Below, piece after piece: positions 44,187 to 52,935 of a stretch of 64,000 nt of DNA (position 1 is its first letter; the number at the start of each line of letters is the position of its first letter). The translations under genes were made by a program, and so were the position numbers. Under the pieces are notes generated by a model. It was not told the DNA's origin and ran no database searches. It saw nothing but the letters and a program-made list of their open reading frames with translations. The stretch is from assembly GCA_963734725.1 (NCBI GenBank), contig CAVTIX010000020.1, forward strand, positions 1-64,000. The letters are read 5' to 3'. The DNA is from DASXKD01 sp963734725 (GTDB lineage Bacteria > Actinomycetota > Actinomycetes > Streptosporangiales > Streptosporangiaceae).

Positions 44187-44764
44187 GAGTCTGTCCCCAG
44201 GCAGTCGCGCAGCCGGATCAGCCCGTCCCGCATCCGGGTCTTGACCGTCCCGACCGCCACGCCGAGCAGCGCCGCCACCTCACGGTAGGTGTATCCCCCG
44301 TAGTAGGCCAGGGTGACCGACTCGCGCTGGAGCTCGGTAAGCGAGTCCAGGCAGCGGCGCACCCGCTGCGCGTCCAGGCGGGTCTCCACCTCCTCGACCA
44401 CGACGTCGTAGTCGGCTGCTGCCACGACCGCACGGGCTTCCCGTTTTGCCGAAGCTTGGGCCGACCGCACCCGGTCTACGGCGCGGCGATGGGCAAGCGT
44501 CATCAGCCAGCCGCGCGCGCTTCCCTGGCTGGGGTCGAACCGGGACGCGGCGCGCCACACCTCCAGCAGCACCTCCTGCGTCACCTCTTCGGACTGGGCG
44601 GGATCCCGGACGACCCGGCGCACCAGCCCGTACACCGCCGTTGCGAAGTGGTCGTACACCTCAGCGAATGCTGCCTCGTCCCCGCGCGCGACCTTGGCGA
44701 GCAGGCCGGCCAGCTCGCCGCTGGCGGCCGCTCGCGGGCGCCTGCCCGGCAGCTCCGCGGTCAT
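44183..44764 (-). CDS. sigK: ECF sigma factor SigK
   Basis: 193 residues, ATG at 44764. Region 2: DEAAFAEVYDHFATAVYGLV, QSEEVTQEVLLEVWRAASRF, GSARGWLMTLAHRRAVDRVR. Region 4: LDSLTELQRESVTLAYYGGY, TYREVAALLGVAVGTVKTRM and RDGLIRLRDCLG. These, and the RskA gene just after, place it in the SigK group. In mycobacteria SigK controls mpt70/mpt83 antigens; here the divergent gene is a molybdoenzyme, likely part of the regulon. The intergenic region is 107 bases or up to 181 from the GTG start of that gene. Confidence 0.93.
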   Translation of the reverse strand: MTAELPGRRPRAAASGELAGLLAKVARGDEAAFAEVYDHFATAVYGLVRRVVRDPAQSEEVTQEVLLEVWRAASRFDPSQGSARGWLMTLAHRRAVDRVRSAQASAKREARAVVAAADYDVVVEEVETRLDAQRVRRCLDSLTELQRESVTLAYYGGYTYREVAALLGVAVGTVKTRMRDGLIRLRDCLGTDS

Positions 44765-44945
44765 CGTCGCGCCCTTATCCTCACATCACGCACGTTGCGT
44801 ACCTAACACACCCAGGCGCCCGTTGACCGGGGTCCCCGGTTCCGCCACGTGCCAGTCTTCCTTATGATTCGTGGCCAGCGCCGGATCGGATTGGCCGGCT
44901 GCCGCCACCGCCAATCCTTGTCAGCCACGACGACGAATAAAAGAT

Positions 44946-46670
44946 GTGACAGTGTCCTCCGACCCGCAACCGCGATCGCCAGACCGGCCTCCCGCCCGGC
45001 CCGGACTGGCGACGGGCATAGTTACCGGCCTGATCACCGCTGCCGTCGCGCTCGGCGTCGGCCAGCTCGTCGCGGGGATCACCGGCCCGCAGGGCTCCCC
45101 GGTGGTCGCGGTCGGCGGCGCGGCGATCGATCTCACCCCGCCGCCGCTGAAGAACTTCGCGATCTCCGCGTTCGGGTCCAACGACAAGGCCGTGCTGGTG
45201 ACCGGGATCCTGGTGCTGCTCGCCGTGTTCGCCGCGGCGATCGGCGTCGCCGCCTTCCGCCGGTTCAGCTACGGCGTGGCGGGCCTCGCCGTTTTCACCG
45301 GGGTCGGCCTCGCCGCCGCGCTGACCCGCCCGACCGCTCAGCCGGCCGACGTCCTGCCCTCGCTGGCCGGCGCCGCGGCCGGGCTGATCACCCTGAACTG
45401 GCTGGTCCGGGCGGCAACCGCGGACGCCGCGGCCCGCCAGCCCCGCGGTAAGCCCGCACCGACGGGCGAGCAGCCCGCCGCGCTCCAGGACAACAGCAGC
45501 CCGGCAGAACCCGCCCCCGGAGCGTCCTGGGCGCCCCGGCAGCCGGCCGGTGCGCACCGGAAGCAGCCCGTCAGCGCGCACTGGGATCCGGCGGATCGGC
45601 CGGCGTCGGGCCGGCGGCAGTTCCTGGTCGCTGGTTCGGTAGCCGTCGTGGCGGCGGGAGCGACCGGCCTGGTGGGCCGGGCTCTCGGGGAACGCACCAG
45701 CGTGTCGCAGGCGCGCGCAGCGGTGCGGCTCCCTCCCCCGGTCCAGCGCGCCGCGGGCCTGCCCGCAGGGGCGGACCTGCGCATCCCGGGCCTGAGCCCG
45801 TTCGTCACGCCGAGCAGCTCGTTCTACCGCGTGGACACCGCGCTGGTCCTGCCGGAGGTCGCGCCGTCGAGCTGGCAGCTGCGGATCCACGGCATGGTCG
45901 GCCACGAGATAACGCTCAGCTTCCGCGACCTGCTCAAGCTCCCGCTGCTCGAGGATTGGATCACGCTGTGCTGCGTGTCCAACCCGGTCGGCGGCCCGTA
46001 CATCGGCAACGCGATGTGGCTGGGCGCCAGCCTGGCCCGGCTGCTGCGCGCCGCCGGGATCCGCGCCGGGGCCGAGCAGCTGATGTGCACCTCGGTAGAC
46101 GGCTTCACCTCGGGAACCCCGGTGCAGACGGTCATGGACGGGCGCGACGCACTGCTCGCCGTGGCGATGAACGGTGCGCCGCTCCCGGTCGCGCACGGCT
46201 TCCCCGCCCGGCTGGTGGTCCCTGGCCTGTACGGGTACGTGTCGGCTTGCAAGTGGATCACGGACATCAAGGTGACGACGTTCGCAGGCGAGTACGCCTA
46301 CTGGGCGCAGCGCGGCTGGTCCCAGCGGGCGCCCATCAAGACCGAGTCGCGGATCGACGTGCCGAACGGCTCGGCCACGGTGCGCGCGGGCCGCACGCCG
46401 GTCGCCGGCGTCGCCTGGGCGCAGCACAAGGGCATCGACGCGGTGGAGGTCCGGGTGGACGGCGGGAGCTGGAACCGGGCCCGGCTGGCCGCGGTGCCGG
46501 GCATCGACACCTGGCGGCAGTGGGTGTGGGAATGGGACGCGACGCCGGGCAACCACGTCATCCAGGCCCGCGCCACCGACGCGACCGGCTACACCCAGAC
46601 GGCCGCCCTGGCCCCGCCGGAGCCGAACGGCGCCACCGGGTACCCGACGGTCCACCTCTCGGTTCAATAG
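44946..46670 (+). CDS. Membrane-anchored sulfite oxidase/YedY-family molybdopterin enzyme
   Basis: 574 residues from GTG 44946 (GTG 44952 possible). Four helices at the N-terminus (GLATGIVTGLITAAVALGVG, AVLVTGILVLLAVFAAAIGV, VAGLAVFTGVGLAAALTRP, LPSLAGAAAGLITLNWLV), a Pro-rich linker, a further helix or TAT-like stretch RRQFLVAGSVAVVAAGATGL, then the oxidoreductase domain with the Moco ligand Cys343 (WITLCCVSNPVGG, Cys342/343). A dimerisation domain follows (NGSATVRAGRTPVAGVAWAQ). RRQFLVAG is a twin-arginine start, so the catalytic part is outside. Divergent from sigK, it may respond to oxidative stress or repair oxidised Met; a sulfite substrate is unproven. Confidence 0.9.
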   Translation: MTVSSDPQPRSPDRPPARPGLATGIVTGLITAAVALGVGQLVAGITGPQGSPVVAVGGAAIDLTPPPLKNFAISAFGSNDKAVLVTGILVLLAVFAAAIGVAAFRRFSYGVAGLAVFTGVGLAAALTRPTAQPADVLPSLAGAAAGLITLNWLVRAATADAAARQPRGKPAPTGEQPAALQDNSSPAEPAPGASWAPRQPAGAHRKQPVSAHWDPADRPASGRRQFLVAGSVAVVAAGATGLVGRALGERTSVSQARAAVRLPPPVQRAAGLPAGADLRIPGLSPFVTPSSSFYRVDTALVLPEVAPSSWQLRIHGMVGHEITLSFRDLLKLPLLEDWITLCCVSNPVGGPYIGNAMWLGASLARLLRAAGIRAGAEQLMCTSVDGFTSGTPVQTVMDGRDALLAVAMNGAPLPVAHGFPARLVVPGLYGYVSACKWITDIKVTTFAGEYAYWAQRGWSQRAPIKTESRIDVPNGSATVRAGRTPVAGVAWAQHKGIDAVEVRVDGGSWNRARLAAVPGIDTWRQWVWEWDATPGNHVIQARATDATGYTQTAALAPPEPNGATGYPTVHLSVQ

Positions 46671-46733
46671 CCACGGCCAGGTCACAGCGGCCCATCGGAG
46701 CGATTTCCCCGGCCGCGCCGTAGGGTCGGTGAC

Positions 46734-47412
46734 ATGAGCCCCGACAGCTCCCTTGAGATCGAGCGCAAGTACGCGGTCGATGCCGGCTTCGTGCTTCCAG
46801 ACCTGTCCGTGGCGCCCGGCGTCGCGGGCGTCACCGGCCCGCGCACCTACCATCTGACCGCCGTCTATCACGACACCGCCGGGCAGCGCCTGGCGGCGGC
46901 GCGGATCACGCTGCGCCTGGCGCACCGGCGGAACGGACGCCGGGTGGCATCTCAAACTCCCGGCCGGGGCGGGCGCCCGCCGCGAGGTGCACGCGCCGCT
47001 CGGGCCGGGCGCTGAGGGAGCGCCGGCGGAGCTAGCCGACCTGGTGTCGGAGCAGACCGGCGGCGAGCCGCTGTGCCCTATCGCCCGGCTGCAGACCATC
47101 CGCACGGTCCGGCGCCTGGTGGATTCCGCCGGGCAGGTCCTGGCTGAGGTCGCTGACGACGAGGTGACCGGTTCGCTCCCAGATCAAGGCAGCGGCAAAA
47201 CGGAAGGCCCGCGCGACCCGGATGCCTGGCGGACCGCGATCGCGTGGCGGGAGGTGGAGATCGAACTGGCCCGCGGGCCGGCCGGGCTCCTCGATACGGC
47301 GGGCCAGGTGCTGCTCGACGCCGGCGCCCGGCCCTCCCCCGCCGCCTCCAAGCTCAGCCTGCTGCTCAGCGCCGCGGGCTCGCAGGATGAGCCCGCATCC
47401 CGGCACGGCTAG
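46734..47412 (+). pseudogene. CYTH domain protein, one frameshift
   Basis: ATG at 46734. The first part reads SSLEIERKYAVDAGFVLPDL with the CYTH signature ExExK, and HDTAGQRLAAARITLRLAHR. A single base is wrong near 46915; in another frame the rest follows: TDAGWHLKLPAG, TIRTVRRLVDSAGQVLAEVA, DDEVTGS and WREVEIELARGP, the inner strands of the triphosphate tunnel. It ends at 47412. CYTH enzymes act on triphosphates (thiamine triphosphate, tripolyphosphate); no CHAD domain follows. Reading with one base inserted gives 226 residues, normal for the family. Likely a read error or recent mutation. Confidence 0.8.
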
Positions 47413-47467
47413 CACCGCAAAGACACTGAGCTCGCATCCGGTCGAGCGCGCCGCGGGAGGCCCGCAG

Positions 47468-48231
47468 ATGAGCACCGCCAAGACCCCGCCCGCGCGGCGG
47501 GCTGCAGCCATCGGGCGCTGGCTGACCGGGGGCAGGTCCGGGGGAAGCCGCCACCGCGACGTCCAAGGCGGGACAACCCGCGCCGCCGTGCTCGGCGCCG
47601 GTGACGGGTTACTGACCACCTCTCGCTGGTCCTTGGCGTGGCCGGAGCGTCGACCAACGCGTCGGCGGTCCGCCTGGGCGGGGTAGCGGGCCTGCTGGCG
47701 GGGGCCTTCTCGATGGCGGCAGGCGAGCTGGTATCGGTCCGGGCACAGCAGGAGATGGTCGACAGGGAAGTACAGGTCGAGCGCCAAGAGCTCGCCGAGG
47801 ATCCCGAAGGGGAACGGCGGGAGCTCGCTGGCATGTACCGGGCTCAGGGCCTGTCCGCTGAAGACGCCAACACCGTTGCCGATATCCTGTCCGCCAATCC
47901 CGATATCGCGCTCGATACCCACGCCCGCCTGGAGCTGGGCGTCGACCCGCAGGCGCCGGGCTCGACCTGGAGAGCGGCCGTCACGTCGTTTCTGTCGTTC
48001 TCGCTTGGCGCCATCTTGCCCCTGTTTCCCTGGTTCTTCACCGAAGGCTCAGGCGCGGTGATCGCCTCGGTGATCATCGGAGCGATCGCGGCGCTGGCGC
48101 TCGGGGCGGCGATAGGCGCCATGTCCGGGCGCAGCGTCCTGGGGACTGCCGTCCGCCAGCTGGCGGTCGCGGCGGTTGCCGCGGCGGTCACTTACGGAGT
48201 CGGGTCCTTGCTCGGGGTATCGACATCCTGA
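47468..48231 (+). pseudogene. VIT1/CCC1-family iron/manganese transporter, one frameshift
   Basis: ATG at 47468 with GGGAGG 7 bases before it. N-terminus: HRDVQGGTTRAAVLGAGDGL, the first VIT helix. Near 47620 one A is missing from a stretch that should code for LLTNLSLVLG; then the frame continues VAGASTNASAVRLGGVAGLL, AGAFSMAAGELVSVRAQQEM, the cytosolic metal-binding region with Glu residues (VERQELAEDPEGERRELAGM) and three more helices. Restored, it is about 253 residues. VIT proteins move Fe2+ or Mn2+ out of the cytosol. The A loss gives CCACC for CCAACC. The electron-transfer locus lies just downstream, same strand. Confidence 0.85.
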
Positions 48232-48302
48232 CCCCGCGCAGGCGCCGTCGCAGGTTAAGCGCAGGCCCGCGCCGCAGCGGGCCGGGCCCAGCACGCCCAC
48301 AC

Positions 48303-48331
48303 TCAGAGGACTGTCAGAGGTTGTCCCGAGG
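48303..48331 (+). promoter_or_regulatory. Three heptamers at 11-bp spacing, probable OmpR-type regulator site (copy A)
   Basis: TCAGAGG at 48303-48309, TCAGAGG at 48314-48320 and CCCGAGG at 48325-48331, each 11 bases apart, one helical turn. Same three-unit array as at 49877-49905. It lies 53 bases upstream of the first gene of the electron-transfer locus. Direct repeats with 11-base phasing are typical of OmpR-family binding sites; the regulator gene at 52141 is the best candidate. Confidence 0.65.
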
Positions 48332-48383
48332 ATTCCCCGACGCCCAGCGCGCAGACTGCCGGTGAGGACCACGAAGGGAACCA

Positions 48384-48782
48384 ATGAACAGGCAGCCAAC
48401 TCAGCCCGGGCCTGGCGGTGGCAGCGACCCCCGGGATTGGGCAGCACGGCCGACCGCACAGGCAGCTGCGGCCCGGCAGCGGGGCCATTCGCGGCTGCGC
48501 GCGGCCACCGTCGCGGTCGGCGCCGCTGGCCTGGCCGTCGCCGGTGTGGTCGCTTACGCTCTGCCTGGCTCATCCCACGCCAGCACGTCCAGCTCGGGCG
48601 GGAGCGGCGCGGCGTCGCAGCAGACCGGCGCCTCGGCCGGTAATTCCACCGGTTCGTCCGCTTCCTCCGGCGCCGCGAGCAGTTCTGGCTCCGACGACAC
48701 CGGCGGTTCCGGCGACACCGGCAGCTCTGGGATCTCCCCGGCACAGGGCGCCGGCGGCCAGACCACGTCCGGGGGATCCTGA
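48384..48782 (+). CDS. Ser/Gly-rich single-pass membrane protein
   Basis: 132 residues. Cytosolic N-terminus of about 35 residues, helix at about 38-58 (AATVAVGAAGLAVAGVVAYA), then about 70 residues outside made almost only of Ser, Gly, Ala, Thr. In similar actinomycete loci this place is held by a protein with an FMN_bind domain that receives FMN from ApbE. Here no such domain is seen and no clear DxxSGAT-type flavinylation motif; the linker is all that remains. Stop and ApbE start share a base (TGATG), so the two are coupled. Confidence 0.6.
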   Translation: MNRQPTQPGPGGGSDPRDWAARPTAQAAAARQRGHSRLRAATVAVGAAGLAVAGVVAYALPGSSHASTSSSGGSGAASQQTGASAGNSTGSSASSGAASSSGSDDTGGSGDTGSSGISPAQGAGGQTTSGGS

Positions 48783-49768
48783 TGCCCGCCGCGGCCGCCA
48801 CGCGGGCCAGTGGCCACGAGGCGGCCGCGAGCTGGCGGGCGATCGGCGCCAGCGTCCACCTGCTGGTGACCGAGCTGCGCGCGCTGGGTCCGGCCCGTCG
48901 CCTGCTCCGTGAGGACCTGGCCGCGCTGGATGCGGCGTGCAGCAGGTTCCGCGCGGACTCGGAGATAGTGGCGCTGGATCACGCGCCCGGGGACGGGCGC
49001 GGCCGGATCGGGCCTGTGCAGGTCAGCCCGGTGCTGGCCGGTGCGCTGGCCGTCGCGGTCCGGGCGGCCCGGCGCACCGGCGGGGACGTGGATCCCACGG
49101 TGGGCAATGCGCTGAGCGCGGCCGGTTACGACCGTGACTTCGCCCTGGTGCAACGGGACGGCCCGCCGGTGCGGCTGACTGTCCGCAGCGTCCCGGGCTG
49201 GTGGCAGATCGAACTGGACGAGGAGTCCGGGCTGCTGTCCCTGCCGGCCGGCACCCGCCTGGATCTGGGCGCCACCGCGAAGGCGTGGGCGGCCGACCGG
49301 GCCGCGGCACGGATCGCCGCCGAGCTCGGCTGCGGGGTGCTGGTCAACCTCGGCGGTGACATCGCGGTGGCCGGGACAGTGCCGGACGGCGGCTGGAGAG
49401 TCAGGGTGCAGGACGTCACCGGGCCGCCGGAGGCGCCACCGGCCGGGCGGTCCGCAGTGGTCGCGATCCGGTCGGGCGGCCTGGCCACCTCCAGCACGGC
49501 CGCACGGCGCTGGCGCCGCGGCGGCGACGTGCTGCACCACATCCTCGACCCGCGGTCCGGGCTGCCCGCCGCGCCGGTGTGGCGGACCGTGTCCGTCGCG
49601 GCGGCCACCTGCGCCGACGCGAACATGGCGAGCACGGCGGCGATCATCCGCGGCGAGGCCGCCCTGGCCTGGCTGGCCGAGTTCGGGTTTCCGGCCCGGC
49701 TGGTGGCCGAGTCCGGCGCCGTGGTCACCCTCGGCGGCTGGCCGCCGGATCAGCCTTCGGCCACCTGA
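48782..49768 (+). CDS. apbE: FAD:protein FMN transferase (ApbE)
   Basis: 328 residues, ATG at 48782, overlapping the previous stop. ApbE fold: SWRAIGASVHLLVTELRALG, then SRFRADSEI, TGGDVDPTVGNAL, the metal/FAD site LDLGATAKAWAADRAAARIA, VLVNLGGDIAV, and at the C-terminus GGDVLHHILDPRSGLPA and CADANMASTAAII, all family motifs. Transfers FMN from FAD to Thr/Ser of partner proteins, usually outside the membrane, but this one has no clear signal peptide. A gene pair for membrane redox proteins follows. Confidence 0.93.
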   Translation: MPAAAATRASGHEAAASWRAIGASVHLLVTELRALGPARRLLREDLAALDAACSRFRADSEIVALDHAPGDGRGRIGPVQVSPVLAGALAVAVRAARRTGGDVDPTVGNALSAAGYDRDFALVQRDGPPVRLTVRSVPGWWQIELDEESGLLSLPAGTRLDLGATAKAWAADRAAARIAAELGCGVLVNLGGDIAVAGTVPDGGWRVRVQDVTGPPEAPPAGRSAVVAIRSGGLATSSTAARRWRRGGDVLHHILDPRSGLPAAPVWRTVSVAAATCADANMASTAAIIRGEAALAWLAEFGFPARLVAESGAVVTLGGWPPDQPSAT

Positions 49769-49876
49769 GTCGCCGACCGGCGGCGGGCAGCGCGCCGGGC
49801 TGGCCGCGCTGATCGGCGGGTCCGCTACCTGCGGTCCAGGCCGCCGCTGGCCGAAGCGCTCAGCGACAATTCACCC

Positions 49877-49905
49877 TCAGAGGCAATTCAGAGGTGACCC
49901 AGAGA
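49877..49905 (+). promoter_or_regulatory. Three heptamers at 11-bp spacing, probable OmpR-type regulator site (copy B)
   Basis: TCAGAGG at 49877-49883, TCAGAGG at 49888-49894 and CCAGAGA at 49899-49905, again 11 bases apart. The two perfect heptamers equal those at 48303 and 48314. It lies upstream of the ferric-reductase-like gene, in the only long gap of the locus (about 200 bases), so this is a second promoter of the same regulon. Confidence 0.65.
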
Positions 49906-49966
49906 GAGCGCTGTGGCGGGCCGGTGATGCTGAAGCCATGAACCTCCACCGGCCGGGACCGCGGCC

Positions 49967-50572
49967 ATGACCGGCATCACCCACGGAACTGCGCTCTGGT
50001 ACGCGAGCCGGGCCACCGGAGTGGTGACCTTGCTGCTGCTGACCGCCGTGCTGCTGCTCGGCATTCTGGTCAACCGCCAGGGCCGCCTGCCCGGCCTGCC
50101 CTCCTTCGCGGTCACTGGCCTGCACCGCAACGTCTCGATGCTGGCCGTGGCCTTCCTCGCGATCCACGTGATCACCGCGATCGTGGACCCGTATGTGACG
50201 ATCGGCCTGGCCGCCGCGGTGCTCCCGTTCGTGTCCAGCTACAAGCCGTTCTGGCTGGGCCTCGGTGCGATCTCCCTGGACCTGATCGCCGCGCTGATCC
50301 TGACCAGCCTGGCCCGCGCCAGGATGAGCCGGCGCGCCTGGCGGGGCATCCACTGGCTCGCCTACGCCGCGTGGCCGCTCGCGGTGGTGCACAGCCTCGG
50401 CAGCAGCTCCGACGCCCGAGGCGGGCTGGTGCTCGGCGTGCTGACCGGCTGCGTGCTGGCCGTCGCCTTCGCACTGGCCTGGCGGCTGTCCCGCGCCGCA
50501 CGGGAGATCCCGCGCGCCGCCCGGGCCGCCGCCGCCCTCAGCCGTATGCCCGCCCGGAAGGCCGATCTGTGA
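49967..50572 (+). CDS. Ferric reductase-like transmembrane (heme) protein
   Basis: 201 residues, five or six helices. His53 and His67 (LHRNVSMLAVAFLAIHVIT) and His129 and His142 (IHWLAYAAWPLAVVHSLGSS) form two pairs about 13-14 apart, as in the ferric-reductase-like domain that binds two hemes across the membrane. No FAD/NAD domain follows, so electrons must come from other proteins of the locus, such as the NuoF-like one. ATG 49967 has no ribosome site; a 10-codon open frame from ATG 49938 ends in TGA overlapping it and may couple translation. Stop shares ATGA/TGATG with the next gene. Confidence 0.87.
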   Translation: MTGITHGTALWYASRATGVVTLLLLTAVLLLGILVNRQGRLPGLPSFAVTGLHRNVSMLAVAFLAIHVITAIVDPYVTIGLAAAVLPFVSSYKPFWLGLGAISLDLIAALILTSLARARMSRRAWRGIHWLAYAAWPLAVVHSLGSSSDARGGLVLGVLTGCVLAVAFALAWRLSRAAREIPRAARAAAALSRMPARKADL

Positions 50573-51926
50573 TGACCGAGAGCCTCACCCTGCCAGCTCC
50601 TGCCCCGGCGCCCGGCGCACCCGGCCGGCCGGGCTGCCGAGGCTGCTGCCCGCCGCCGGGGTCGTCCCGGTGGACCTGCGGGCCCACCTGGCCCGGCACG
50701 GCCCGCCGCGCTACGCGGGCGCCCGGGCCGGCTTGTCGCCGCGGTCGCGGCCGCCGGGCTGACTGGCCGGGGCGGCGCCGCCTTCCCCGTGGCCCGCAAG
50801 CTCGCCGCGGCGGCGGAGGCCAGCCCGGCCCCCCTCGTGGCCGGCAACGGCGCAGAAGGCGAGCCAGCCAGCAGCAAGGACAGGTCCCTGCTGTGGATCT
50901 CCCCGCACCTGGTGCTCGATGGGCTTCAGCTCGCCGCCCAGGCGGCCGGCTCGGGCAACGCCGTTCTCTACGTGCAACGCAACGAGCGGCTGCACACAAG
51001 GCTGGCCCAGGCCATCGCGGAACGGGCCGCCGCGGGCATCGACCCCGTCCGGATCGACCTGGCGCCGGCCCCGGACAGGTTCCTGGCCGGGGAGGAGTCG
51101 GCGCTGGTCGCGCCGGCTCACCGGCAAGCCCGCCCTGCCCGCCTACCGGCCGGTCCGCGGCCTGCCGCGGCTGGCGCCCGGTCGGCCCGCGCTGGTGCAG
51201 AACGTAGAGACCCTGGCCCATCTGGCGCTGATCGCGCGCTACGGCGCGGCTTGGTTCCGGCTGGCCGGCACCGAGGCGGAGCCGGGCAGCATGCTCGCCA
51301 CGCTGCACCTTGCCGACGGCCGGACGAGCGTGACAGAGGCGCCGCTCGGCATCGGCCTGGCGGACCTGCTCGGGCTGGACCCGGCGGCCGCGGGCCCCAG
51401 CGGTGACATCGTGCCCTCCGCCGGTGGCCCGGTCCGGGCCGTGCTTGTCGGCGGCTACCACGGCGCCTGGCTGTCGGCCGCGGAGGCGGCGCGCCTGCCG
51501 CTGGCGAACGCCGCGCTGCGCCCGCTCGGCGCGGCCGTCGGCGCCGGCGTGGTGGCCGCGCTGCCCGCCGACCGATGCGGGCTCGCCGAGACCGCGCGGG
51601 TGGCCCGGTACCTGGCCCTGGAGTCAGCCGGTCAGTGCGGGCCGTGCTTCAACGGCCTGCCGCGGATCGCGGCGGCCGTGGACCATCTCGCCGGGCCGCG
51701 CCCCGACCAGCGGGCCCGGGCCGACCTGGAACGCTGGACCGGACTGGTCACGGGGCGCGGCGCCTGTCACCACCCGGACGGCAGCGTGCGGTTCATCCGC
51801 AGCGCCCTGCGCGTCTTCGCCGCCGAGGCCGGGCTGCACGAGCGGGGCCGGTGCACCGGCACCGACCCGCGGCCGTTCCTGCCGTTGCCGGCCGGGCGGC
51901 CCGCCAGCGACGCGGACTGGAGTTGA
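50572..51926 (+). pseudogene. NuoF-like NADH/flavin/Fe-S protein, several frameshifts
   Basis: ATG 50572 overlaps the upstream stop. Family: soluble NADH-oxidoreductase subunit F. In varying frames: VVPVDLRAHLARHG (near 50670), the NADH/FMN glycine motif GLTGRGGAAFPVARKLAAAA (near 50760), NGAEGEPASSKDR, FLAGEESALVA, then (after a shift near 51115) GKPALPAYRP, PALVQNVETLAHLALIARYG, and the 4Fe-4S motif ESAGQCGPCFNGLPRI near 51630. The motifs are intact, but the frame changes near 50620, 50720 and 51115. These lie in C/G runs, so may be read errors. It would pass electrons from NAD(P)H to the ferredoxin or heme protein. Confidence 0.82.
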
Positions 51927-51927
51927 C

Positions 51928-52131
51928 ATGGAAAAGCGGCTGCGCGTGAACCCCGTGGCCTGTGCCGGGCACGGGGCGTGCGCCGAGCTCCTGCCGGAGC
52001 TGATCACCCCGGACGAGTGGGGCTACCCCATCGTGGCGGACCAGCCGGTGCCCCACGGGCTGCGGCGCGAGGCGCGCCGCGCGGTGAGCAGCTGCCCGGC
52101 GCTCGCCCTGGCCCTGACCCGAGTAGCGTGA
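51928..52131 (+). CDS. Small ferredoxin (3Fe-4S or 4Fe-4S type)
   Basis: 67 residues, ATG at 51928, one base after the NuoF-like stop. NPVACAGHGACAELLPELIT and AVSSCPALALAL: the pattern C-x5-C ... C-P is like the single-cluster ferredoxins that serve cytochrome P450 (with His in the place of one Cys, typical of 3Fe-4S). No other Cys, so a 3Fe-4S cluster is most likely. Passes one electron between the NuoF-like flavoprotein and the heme protein or another acceptor. Ten bases before the response regulator start. Confidence 0.9.
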   Translation: MEKRLRVNPVACAGHGACAELLPELITPDEWGYPIVADQPVPHGLRREARRAVSSCPALALALTRVA

Positions 52132-52140
52132 GGTGCAGCG

Positions 52141-52935
52141 ATGGCCACGGGATTGGCACGGACTGCTGAGGTGAGCGACATGGCCGGGCATCAGCCGGGT
52201 GCTGCGGCAGCCGGGGCGCAGGCCCCCGTGCTCCAGCGGGCCGACGGCACGCCCATCCGGGTGCTGGTCGTGGACGACGAGCCGAGCCTGGCGGAGCTGC
52301 TTGCCAGCGTGCTCCGCTACGAAGGCTGGGAGATCCGCACCGCCGGCGACGGCACCAGCGCGGTGCGGACGGCGCGCGAGTTCCGGCCGGACGCTGTGGT
52401 GCTCGACATCATGCTGCCCGATTTCGGCGGGCTGGAGGTGCTGCGCCGGGTCCGGGCCGAGCTGCCGCACGTGTGCGTCCTGTTCCTGACCGCCCGGGAC
52501 GCGGTCGAGGACCGGGTGGCCGGCATCACCGCGGGCGGCGACGACTACGTCACCAAGCCGTTCAGCCTGGAGGAGGTGCTGGCCCGGCTGCGTGGGCTGC
52601 TGCGGCGGGCCGGCATCACCCGCTCCCGCAGCGACACCGATCTCGCCGTGGGCGACCTGACCATGGACGAAGAGGCCAGGGAGGTGCGGCGGGGCGGCGA
52701 GGCGATCGAGCTGACCGCCACGGAGTTCGAGCTGCTGCGGTTCCTCATGCGCAACCCGCGCCGGGTGCTGTCCAAGGCCCAGATCCTCGACCGGGTCTGG
52801 AACTACGATTTCGGCGGCCAGGCACACGTGGTCGAGCTGTACATCAGCTACCTGCGCAAGAAGATCGACTCTGGCCGGCCGCCGATGATCCACACGGTCC
52901 GCGGCGTCGGTTACGTTCTCAAGCCGCCGAGCTGA
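52141..52935 (+). CDS. OmpR-family response regulator
   Basis: 264 residues, ATG at 52141 with GAGG 7 bases before. The receiver starts only at about residue 38 (IRVLVVDDEPSLAELLASVL), after a flexible N-terminus. Phospho-Asp in AVVLDIMLPDFGG, Thr in LFLTARDA, Lys in DDYVTKPFSL. Winged helix with IELTATEFELLRFLMRNPRR and GQAHVVELYISYLRKKI. Probably binds the 11-bp-phased heptamers upstream of 48384 and 49967. Only 9 bases after the ferredoxin, so in the same operon as what it controls; stop/start with the kinase overlap (TGATG). Confidence 0.93.
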   Translation: MATGLARTAEVSDMAGHQPGAAAAGAQAPVLQRADGTPIRVLVVDDEPSLAELLASVLRYEGWEIRTAGDGTSAVRTAREFRPDAVVLDIMLPDFGGLEVLRRVRAELPHVCVLFLTARDAVEDRVAGITAGGDDYVTKPFSLEEVLARLRGLLRRAGITRSRSDTDLAVGDLTMDEEAREVRRGGEAIELTATEFELLRFLMRNPRRVLSKAQILDRVWNYDFGGQAHVVELYISYLRKKIDSGRPPMIHTVRGVGYVLKPPS

